Shown piece by piece: positions 1-8,199 of a stretch of 23,493 bases of DNA. Source of the DNA: Oppiella nova. Taxonomy: Eukaryota > Arthropoda > Arachnida > Sarcoptiformes > Oppiidae. Positions within the stretch are counted from its first letter, which is position 1. Every line of letters begins with the position of its first letter. A program made the position numbers and the translations under genes. Where the stretch lies: the NCBI GenBank assembly GCA_905397405.1, contig CAJPVJ010000538.1:1-23493 (forward strand), written 5' to 3'. The notes under the pieces were generated by a model that saw nothing but the letters and a program-made list of their open reading frames with translations, was not told where the DNA came from and ran no database searches.

Positions 1-937
1 AGTGTTAGGCTACCCGCCCGGGTATCTAAAGCAGGCACAGGTGAGCACACTGTCCATCTTCGACGACTCCGCGCCCACCGCCGGCGCCAAAGAGGACGGA
101 GAGATACCGGAGCCGTCGACCTCTGCCACAGCCAATGGCTCAGGGGTTCAGTACAATAAGGACTCGTTCGTCGAGTACCCGGGCTTTAATACACCCGTTC
201 CCACAGGCATTAGAGATGTATGCGCTTTGAGTTGATTCCTTCTGGTGATGTCTGTCTGTGTCTTATGATTATACCTCTTGTAGGACTGGTATTACCTGCG
301 AATGCCGCCGATGTTAGAGCAACAGCAGCTGAAGGAGGCGCTCAAGACTATGCACGTGACAGAGCCGGTGCCCTACAAAAGGAGGCGTGCGGTAGAGCCC
401 ACGTCCACCACGACCTCCAGTTCCCCGTTTAAATCGCCCGATTCCAGTGAGTTCTTGGATTTGTGTTGAGTTATGACTTAATTGTGGTTTTGTTTTGTGT
501 CTCAAGAACTCGACGACAGGTCAACGAGGGATACGAACAATGGTTTCGCGAATGGGAAGCAAACGAGTGGCGAATCGGAAGATAATGGTTTGAATGCAGC
601 GAAATGTGAGCCAATTGTGAGCAAAGAAGCTGAAGATGTCGTCACAATCAGCGACGAGTCGGCCGATGAGGTGTCGGACGTGAATGACATGAATGGCAGC
701 AAATCGTCGCTGAATTCGCTGAACGAAAGCACTGACAGCGCGAGGAGACTGAAGATGATAGCGATGGGGAGTCCGATGCCGGCGTCCGAACGGCCCGTTA
801 GGCCGTCCCTCGAGAAGTGGTCGGAAGGCATGGGAGAGCTGTTGTACTTCGAGAATATTCCCAACTATACCGGGAATTACAAGAATAAAATGAAGGGAAT
901 TATCGACAAAATAAGGCTAAAGAATAGCCAAACGTAG
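1..937 (+). CDS. ZCCHC8: ZCCHC8, NEXT-complex zinc-knuckle protein, 3' portion (5' end outside window)
   Basis: ZCCHC8 is the scaffold of the nuclear exosome targeting complex, which joins the helicase MTR4 and RBM7 to degrade non-coding nuclear RNA. Three exons are visible: 1-217, 284-446 and 507-937, with GT-AG introns of 66 and 60 bp. They give 269 residues in one frame. The window opens inside the PSP (proline-rich) domain: the start reads VLGYPPGYLKQA and later EYPGFNTPVPTGIRD, both close to vertebrate ZCCHC8. The middle is acidic and serine-rich, with low complexity. The C-terminus has PSLEKWSEGMGELLYFENIP followed by YTGNY, the conserved tail that in human ZCCHC8 contacts and stimulates MTR4. 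The CCHC knuckle itself must lie upstream of the window. Splice sites are inferred from frame and family alignment by eye. Identification is strong because both ends of the visible part match the family. Confidence 0.85.
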
Positions 938-964
938 CGCACAATTAGACTATAATTAATGACA

Positions 965-970
965 AATAAA
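965..970 (+). terminator. Poly(A) signal of ZCCHC8
   Basis: AATAAA lies 28 bp after the ZCCHC8 stop codon, a usual distance for a short 3' UTR. Confidence 0.55.
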
Positions 971-1730
971 ATCTATTTTGATTTCATTATATGTTTATGT
1001 CTTTCCATTTCATGTGTAAATTGCATTCATTTGTATTTTTAATTGTATAATACTTTATGCCTGAAATGCAAATCAATTGTTACAAATTTATATTCACTTT
1101 TAAATACATAGACATTCATGATATGAAATAAAGTTTGCCTACAATTTTGAATTAAATTCAATCCTAAACCGTTATATCAAAATTACAGTCATTTTTCATA
1201 AGTTAAAACTTTTTTGACTTATTTAAAAATTATTCAATAAATCCTCAAATGATATGTTAATGGCTAGACATACGAGACATGCACTCCTCTATGAGTTATG
1301 TTTTAAACTTTACTTTAATAGCAATTCAATACAGAAATAAATATTTTATTAGTTTTAAAAATAATGATTTGTATATTTTATTAACCATTAATTACTAAAT
1401 TTAGATGTGAACGTAATGTATAGTCTATCAGGATTGTGGGCACCGGTAGGTCGTGGTGGGCAGCAGTGAACGTGTTTTGAATGGATGTCTCGACTTAAAT
1501 CTCGACTTGAATTAAAGAATTTTAATTCAAAAAATAAAAGTTATAAAACTCCAATTCTTTTAATGTTTCACAAATAATATAAAACAGATCAATTAAATAC
1601 AATAGATGTTTAACACTTATATTTCAAAATAATATATTCAATCATAACATTTAACCGAATCTTTAAATCATTTGGTTTTTGAATGAATTATTCATATGTT
1701 TTTGTAACCAATTCTTGTGAATAAATGGAT

Positions 1731-1736
1731 TTTATT
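1731..1736 (-). terminator. Poly(A) signal of TTYH copy A
   Basis: TTTATT on the plus strand reads AATAAA on the minus strand, about 120 bp beyond the stop codon of TTYH copy A. Confidence 0.4.
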
Positions 1737-1856
1737 GAAAATATTTTCATACAAATACAGTGTTTAACAATTGGGTTCACATATAATTAATGAATCCTAA
1801 ATTAACACTAATATTAAGTTGGAATCAATGGTCTTATGGTAAGAATCTATGGCTTA

Positions 1857-3613
1857 TCATAAGGTCGCGGAATATATATTCTTAAATCGTTTATCCTTTT
1901 CAGGAATCTGTAGACTCTTATCAAGTGTTGTCTTATTCTGTATTTCTTTCTTACTTTTCACTCCTTTCTTGTGTTTAGAGCCTGTCTTCTGTCCGCTGTC
2001 TTCTAACTTCTCGCGAGTGTCTGTTTTATGGTCTCTGTCTTTGTCGGAAACACTGGACCCACTCGTCGGTCGTCTGAAGATGGCATACGTCGAGCCAAAC
2101 ACCAGAATAATAAAGACTACGAAAGTCAGTACAGCCGACAAAGTTATGACAATAGCTCTGCCGATGATATCACCGCAAAGAAGATCAAAGATATGGTATA
2201 TCTTATCAGCAATCGGACGACAATCGGCGGCACTTCTGGAGATCTGTAGCCTCGCGAACGTGGCGTTCATTCTTGTGTCCAGACCTGTGGTGACAATGGA
2301 GATGACATCTCGAAAACTCTGTGGACACGCAATGCTCTTATTGGTCGACAGGTCTATGAATGGGATGAAGAGACCGACGATTTTGGTGCCAGTCTTGAGA
2401 AGCGAATCCGTGGTATTGCAGTAGATATTGACCAATTTGTTGAGTCCATTGGAAACCAATTCGTATCCCCTGTGGGCTGTGGTCAGCGCACTCTCAGCCG
2501 TGTCCAGCATATCGTTGACCTTCAGCTCTTCCACCGGACACTCGAATAAGTACTTCCAGAGGACGGTGTCGTTGATCTCATCTTTCAAGAAGTCTTTGGC
2601 GTCAATACAGAAGTCCGACACGAATACCGTTCCGCCGATACCCAGAGCACACATACCGGTGTTGATGACGAACCCTATGATCGCGAAGAATGCGAAGAAT
2701 GCCAGTAAATGGTGGGACCGACAGCTGATGCGGTCGTAGGCAATGTCCAGATATATGATAACTCCGATGACAATCATTATAAGACATACGGCGCTCATGA
2801 GGGCGACCATAACGGCGGCGGTGTTGGACAGTAGGTAACCGTAAAGATTGATAGAATAGGGATAGATGTCGACGTCTGTCCGCATGAGACCCAGAGTTGG
2901 AAAGTTTGCTTTGAAGATGTCTTCAGTGATGTGGTCCAACTGATCCAAGACATTATCCGAGGATTCAGTGAAGTTCCTGACCCTCGCTGGTAAGAGACCA
3001 TAGGAGGAGATCCTGTCGACCAGATTCTTGATGAGCTGTTTGATGTTGAATCCGCTGAAGACGTTGACGCTCTCGAGGGCAGCCCTCACGCCGTTGAACC
3101 AATTGACAGCTTCTTTGGCGGACTCGAGTACTGTCGCCAGTCTGTCGTATATCTTCAGTACGTTATAGACATCTATGGCTAGGGTTAGGCCACAGAGGAA
3201 CAGGAGTCCAAGGAATGCAAACATACATACCTTCCCTATACCTAAACAAGAATTGGTGTCAGTTTTGGACACAACTATCAAATCTAATCGATTTTCTCGT
3301 ATTAAATACCGAATTCTGTATTAATCTTCTCATTACTGTCTGTGGATTTCTTTTTGGAGGTATTCCTCAGGAATAGACGAATGACTAAAAAGCCAGTGAA
3401 TGCCAAATACACGACAAATACAGCGATCATTACAATCATGAAGAATATGGCAAAACAGGCAACGGATGTGATGTAAGTCTTGCTGTCGAAGACGAATGAG
3501 TTGTCGACTGAACGCAATGTATAGTAAAAGTGCGGCAATTCATGGAAAAACTGGACACCAGAAGAGATCTTGTAGTGTCTTTTGCCGGTATCGTTATTTC
3601 GCTCGTAAGCCAT
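1857..3613 (-). CDS. Tweety-family (TTYH) membrane protein, copy A
   Basis: Tweety proteins are five-pass plasma-membrane proteins linked to swelling- or calcium-activated anion currents. Two exons: 3613-3310 and 3241-1857, joined by a 68-bp GT-AG intron that splits a Gly codon; the product is 562 residues. The start ATG is fixed by the alignable N-terminus. Visible features: the family N-terminal motif FFHELPHF with VDNSF (about 22-40); TM1 48-80; TM2 106-128; a long extracellular helical stretch; TM3 240-268; TM4 279-308 followed directly by SDFC (310-313), a tweety hallmark; several NxT/S glycosylation sites and paired Cys in the second extracellular region; TM5 464-490. The cytoplasmic tail is unusually Lys-rich (about 510-555) and is absent from the neighbouring copy B. 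Without splicing, exon 1 would stop at 3302. Family assignment is strong; which vertebrate TTYH it matches cannot be said. Confidence 0.82.
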
Positions 3614-3892
3614 GGTTTGAGATCAATGTCAACCAAAATATATAGTCTGGAAAACTGCTTATAATTAAATCGGTAGAAACTTTCAAATTGTTTTCGTATG
3701 AATTGCTATTTGATTGTAAGTCGCGTTATAATTATCATAATAGAAACCTTTCAAACAAATTGAATATTATTAGTGTATAAATGGATAAAACTTTTTATGT
3801 ATAGAAGTATAGAGTATACGAGTGGCCAGTTATGCACTTTATATCTGTTAATAATTACAAATTTGTACAAATACTGGTTATGCATCTATTTA

Positions 3893-4000
3893 TTAGGCTC
3901 TAAGACTATTTGTCTTCACTTTATTATATTCCTCTTTAATCCAGTTGTGAAGCGACAACTGTTCCAGAGTTGGCCTGTCTTTGGGATTGGGCTCATAGAT
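3893..4000 (-). pseudogene. Orphan terminal exon of a Ser/Thr protein kinase
   Basis: On the minus strand, a good splice acceptor (TTGAAACAG, ending at 4001) is followed by 35 codons and a stop. They read IYEPNPKDRPTLEQLSLHNW and then a charged tail. This matches the C-terminal end of a kinase catalytic domain: subdomain XI with the invariant Arg in KDRPT, then the HxW helix (the usual hPW motif). An AATAAA signal (3889-3894 on the minus strand) overlaps the stop, so it looks like a true last exon. No other kinase exon is visible on this strand: upstream lie only the DUSP12 3' UTR and then DUSP12. It is most simply a leftover fragment of a displaced or duplicated kinase gene. A very long gene with others nested in its intron is less likely. 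The kinase subfamily cannot be named from so short a piece. Confidence 0.55.
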
Positions 4001-4104
4001 CTGTTTCAAGAAATAATATAAATGACAATTTTTTTATTTTATAATTATAGCAATTTTATAAAATAAAATGTAATCGTAAATGTATTTTATGAATAATCAC
4101 AACA

Positions 4105-4110
4105 TTTATT
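4105..4110 (-). terminator. Poly(A) signal of DUSP12
   Basis: AATAAA on the minus strand, about 63 bp beyond the DUSP12 stop codon. Confidence 0.45.
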
Positions 4111-4172
4111 AAATTTGACACAAATAATAATTTTGCTAAAATGTGTAAATTGTCTGAAGGGGTCAATGAGTC

Positions 4173-5092
4173 TTAATTAGACTTCAATGAGAAGGTGTTG
4201 TCCAACATCTGGATCCTAATCTCATTGATGTTTGAGTGGTCACTGCATTGGCACTGAACGGCATAATACTCTGTCCTATACTTTGCCACCACTTGTCCGC
4301 ACTGAAGACATCTGATCTTCAAATCCTTGTAATAATCAATGGATTGCTTTTCATACGACAATAACTCAGACATCCAGGGCTGGGGCTCTATAAATACTCG
4401 GCCACAGGTATCGCCTGTATTTCCGCCACTATTCCTGAGCACATGGAGCTCGTGGAACAACTCCTCGCCACATTTCTTGCAGACATACTGTTTGCCTAAA
4501 TTCAAAGGACGGGTAGTACTCTCGGCCATCTCGAGTCTCGGGAAGTATTGGTCCAACTTTTTGACGGGAAAGGTATGCAGTGAATGCATTTCTCTCATAT
4601 GATGTCGGAATTCCTTGTTGTTTGCGTCCAAACGAAAGCCCATCCCTTCCCATAACCCCAACTGAGCCACAAATCCATGGTTTGGCCAAATGATAGGACG
4701 CCGGCACTGAACCAACGCATGGATCTCTTCGTACGTCTTCCGCCGCTTTTTCATCAGATAAGAGCAGACTATTGTCGTCGATCGGGACACACCTGCCACG
4801 AGTGCACCAGAATCCCGATGCCCGACACCACACACTTGTCAATGATGTCGTACGCCTCCGGAGAGTGAGTCAAGAGGTCTTCGCGTGGCGAGTCGTCCGC
4901 TTGAATCCAGTGGTATCTAATGCCACCGATTCTGTCCTTTGCCTCCATTTCATCGGATATAACGGACAGAATGGTTGCGATGTCAGCCTTTGTCAGCTCT
5001 TCAGGGTCTTCAGTCGCTTCTATAGCACCCAAGTATAGGACGCCATCGATTTGATCCATTCTTCCCACGAGATTAAAGTCTGAGATATTCAT
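4173..5092 (-). CDS. DUSP12: Dual-specificity phosphatase 12 / YVH1, with a one-base frame break at the active site
   Basis: DUSP12 (yeast Yvh1) is an atypical dual-specificity phosphatase with a C-terminal zinc domain. Yvh1 acts in 60S ribosome maturation through the zinc domain, and its phosphatase activity is dispensable there. Single exon, start ATG at 5092; about 306 residues if the frame break is ignored. The N-terminal part (5092 to about 4802) carries the catalytic fold with the general-acid loop QADDSPREDLL. The second part, in another frame, begins in AGVSRSTTIV, the P-loop Arg region, and runs to 4173. The break sits between 4801 and 4800, where the HC motif should be: one base is lacking, so His97 is kept but the Cys98 codon is destroyed. 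The zinc domain is intact: YVCKKCGEELFH, a third Cys before VFIEPQPWM, then IRCLQCG and QCQC. The rest is well conserved, so a sequencing or assembly error or a very recent change are both possible. Confidence 0.82.
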
Positions 5093-5190
5093 AATATTTG
5101 TTTAACATCTTGCCTTGGTGAAAATCTCAGTGTTGGCTAATCTATTACTTTTGATACCTTTTCACGGATTAACAAAATAAGTTATTTAAA

Positions 5191-5409
5191 ACGTGTGTAA
5201 ACCTAAAACCATTTAAAGGTTTTTACTAAATAGCGCTTACTGTATTTAAAATTTTTATTAAACTTTTACAATGAACATGCACAATCATCTCAATGAATTT
5301 ATTAATATTAAAGTATGATAGAAGTTTACTAAATGTTTTATATAAGTAAACGCTATTCAGTAAACACCTTTAAAATTTAAAGTTTAAATGGTTTTAGGTT
5401 TACACACAT
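5191..5409. mobile_element. MITE-like fold-back element (imperfect inverted repeat)
   Basis: The left arm (5191 to about 5243) and right arm (about 5343-5409) are inverted copies of each other. The outer 25 bases, including GTGTGTAAACCTAAAACC, are almost perfect. The inner parts share an AATAGCG(C/T)TTACT block, with a small AT insertion in the right arm. About 100 bp of AT-rich spacer separates them. There is no coding capacity. Size, non-coding centre and long inverted ends fit a small non-autonomous DNA transposon. I could not find a clear target-site duplication, so a plain fold-back repeat remains possible. Confidence 0.6.
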
Positions 5410-5825
5410 ACTCTTGAAATACATAATACATAAATTGAAAACTATTTAGCATTTCTAATTCAACTCCATTCAACACTTATACTGAAAGTTTTATAACTTT
5501 TCATTTATTTAAGACTTGAGTTTTAATAGTTTATTAAGTTATCAGTGAAACCTTTTTTGAAATTAACTTTTAATTTAATTATAAATCACATTTAAATAAA
5601 CTAATCAATCGGCTCTAAATCATTTTAAATTTTATTATATAAGCAATTTGAATACAAATACAAATATCTATAAAGAATTTAACAAATTTACCAGAATATC
5701 AATATTAATAGTTTTCAATATACAAATTTGCACTAATATTCAGTTTTATTAAATCAGCGATTTTATGGACTTATTCTGTAATACTTTTGTATTCATGAGG
5801 TTATCGTCACTATTCTGTGCACTAT
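5410..5825. other. AT-rich spacer between the fold-back element and TTYH copy B
   Basis: This is about 400 bp of very AT-rich sequence with no gene. It contains the 3' UTR of TTYH copy B. Confidence 0.5.
5745..5750 (-). terminator. Poly(A) signal of TTYH copy B
   Basis: AATAAA on the minus strand, about 75 bp beyond the stop of TTYH copy B. Confidence 0.45.
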
Positions 5826-7432
5826 TTACTGCTGAGTGTCTGTCTTGTGGTCACTTCCAGTGTCTGAAACACTGGTCCCAGTCGTCGATCGGCCGAAGAA
5901 GGCATACGTCGAGACAAACAGTAATACAATAAACGCCACGAAAGTCAGTACAGACATCACGAAAGTGATGATCGCTTTGGCGACGATATCACCGCAAAGA
6001 ATGTCGAAAATGTGATACAACTTATCGTTTACTTCGCGACAATCGGCGGCACTCCTGAACGTCTGCAGCGTCTCTATCGTCGAGTTGATCCCGGAATCCA
6101 GTCTTGCGGTAGTATTGGCGACAATGTCTCGAAGACTCTGCGGACACGTAATGCTATTACTGGTCGTGAGGTTCACGAACGGCACGAAGAGATCGACGAT
6201 TTTGATGCCAGACTTGAGCAGCGAATCCGTGGTATTGCAGTAAAAGTGCAGTAATTTGTTGAGTCCGGTGAACATCAAATGGTAACCCCTTTGGGCGGTC
6301 GTCAGCCCACTCTCTGTCGTCTCCAACAGTCCGTTGATCTCAAACTCCTCGACCGGACACTCGAATAAGTACTTCCAGAGTGAGGTGTCGTTGATCTGGT
6401 TTCTCAAGTAGTCTTTGCCATCGATACAGAAGTCGGACATGAATACCGTTCCGGCCAACCCTAGCGCACACATACAGGTGTTGATGACAAACCCTATGAT
6501 CGCGAAGAACGCAAAGAATGCTAACAAATGGTGAGTCCGGCGACTGATGCGGTCGTACGCGACGTCCAGATATATGGTAACCCCGATGACAATCATTGTA
6601 AGACATACGGCGCTCATGAGGACAATCATAAGGGTGACGATGTAGGCTATTGTGTAACCGATGAGATCGATGTAATAGGGGTAGACCTCGACGTCTATTC
6701 TCAAGAGACCAAGAGATGGGAGGTTTGGCTTAAAGATTGTCTCATCGATTTGATCCATAGCTTCGACGATGGAGTCGGCGATGTTTGTGATGTTTTTGAC
6801 GATCGGAGGCAACAGTTTATAGGAGGAGATGGTGTCGACCAGATTCTGGATGAGCTGTTTGATGTTGAAGAAGCGCAATACGTTGATACTCTCGATGGCA
6901 TCCCTCACGCGGTTGAACCACTCGATGATGCCATTGGTTAACACGAGTACAGTGGCCAGTCTGTCGTACATCCTGATTAGGTTATAGACATCGATTGCCA
7001 TTGTCAGCAAAGTTATGAATACTAGTGCCAGGAATGCAATCATATATACCCTCCCTATACCTGTACACAGGAATTGGTGTCAGTTTTGGACATAACTATC
7101 AGATCTAATGACTTGTCATATATTATACCGAATTCTGTATTGATTTTCTCATTCTTGTCGACCGTTTTCTGTTTGGGAGTATTCCTCAGCCATAAGAATA
7201 TGAGTAAAATACCGGCAAAAACCAAATACACCACTAATATAGCGATCATAAGAATGCCGAAGAATGCACCGAAACAGGCGATGGATGTCATGTACTCCTT
7301 GCTGTCGAAGTTGAACGAGTTGTCGATGGTGTCCAAGTCAGTGAAGAAGTGGGGCAATGAGTGGAACCAATTGGCACCGTATGCTAACTTATAATCCCTT
7401 TTGCCGGTATAGTTATGCCTATCATAAGCCAT
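5826..7432 (-). CDS. Tweety-family (TTYH) membrane protein, copy B
   Basis: A second tweety gene in the same orientation as copy A. Exons 7432-7129 and 7060-5826; the intron (7061-7128) is again 68 bp at the identical codon position and phase, giving 512 residues. Features as in copy A: N-terminal WFHSLPHF and IDNSFNFDS, TM1 at about 48-82, TM2 about 106-126, TM3/TM4 followed by MSDFC, extracellular Cys and NxT sites, and TM5 near 465-490. The tail stops soon after the shared VSD..(S/R)DHKTDT segment, so the Lys-rich extension of copy A is missing. Similarity to copy A is patchy by eye: high over TM3 to the SDFC region, much lower over exon 1. The pair is a duplication, now separated by DUSP12 and the kinase exon. 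Both copies look intact, so both may be functional. Confidence 0.82.
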
Positions 7433-8199
7433 GGTTTGGTTAAACAGTTAAACAGATTCCAAACCCAAAATCTTTACAAAATTATAAATCTTTAACTAAC
7501 GGTTAAAACATTTAAAAATGTCTCTATTATTAGCAAACACTCAGTATATTATACTGTATTACAAATTTTATAATCGCGATGGTTTTCTAATTGTTTAATA
7601 TTAGAAAATAGTGTACAATATAATGAAATTGAAAACTCACTCAAACTCTTATACAAATGGACAGACATTGAGATCATTAAGAATTCATAGGAAACGACAC
7701 ATTGATTGATAGTCACCAATGAAATGATTGATCGTTTATTTATGCATTTAATTAAATTACAGGTTAATCTCAAAATTATTTTGATTATAAATTTTATATT
7801 ATAATATGCTTTACAGATAATAAATAATTGTAATTATAATCATATGGCAAAATGGTAAGCGAGTGTGTGCTTAAAAAAATACGATTTAAAATCAATTGAA
7901 AAGTGAACCTGGGGTTAAGTAAAATACAATTACCATCAGAATTACTTCACCGTTACATAAAACAAATGTTTTGTTTTGTCAACGATTTCATTAAAACACA
8001 ATTAAAACTCACGACTGGTTTTGGCGTTTTGTTTGCTGTCAGATACTATACACACGACTCCGGCAGCAAATCATATAAATTATATTAAATTCAATTAAAA
8101 AAAGTAATAAATAAAAGAAAAACACAAACAATTGGACCAAAAAATACGTTCAACCAAAACAAACGTTAGTTAACCGGCCAGGGATTGCCGGGCCAGGGG
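7433..8199. other. Intergenic DNA: TTYH-B promoter side and finger-gene 3' side
   Basis: About 770 bp, AT-rich, with no reading frame that resembles a protein. It should contain the 5' region of TTYH-B and the 3' UTR of the C2H2 gene. I see no recognisable promoter motif. Confidence 0.5.

Larger units (their letters stand above)
938..1856. other. AT-rich intergenic DNA between ZCCHC8 and TTYH copy A
   Basis: This 0.9 kb gap holds the two convergent 3' ends and no convincing gene. A GC-richer island at about 1430-1500 contains a short direct repeat (TCTCGACTT twice, near 1485-1508). Just after it is a perfect 10-bp inverted repeat (arms 1507-1516 and 1521-1530). Both are probably chance products of AT-rich sequence. 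I see nothing else in it. Confidence 0.6.

Noticed and set aside
502-864. A minus-strand protein of 120 codons opposite the ZCCHC8 last exon
   Set aside because: It is antisense to a confident coding exon and its composition mirrors that of the Ser/Asp-rich sense protein.
3302-3310. A short 103-residue protein from tweety exon 1 alone
   Set aside because: The stop lies inside the 68-bp intron, and splicing joins exon 1 to TM2 at the same place in both tweety copies.
7903-8088. A 61-codon frame upstream of TTYH-B on the plus strand
   Set aside because: No ATG at its start, AT-driven composition and no recognisable motif.
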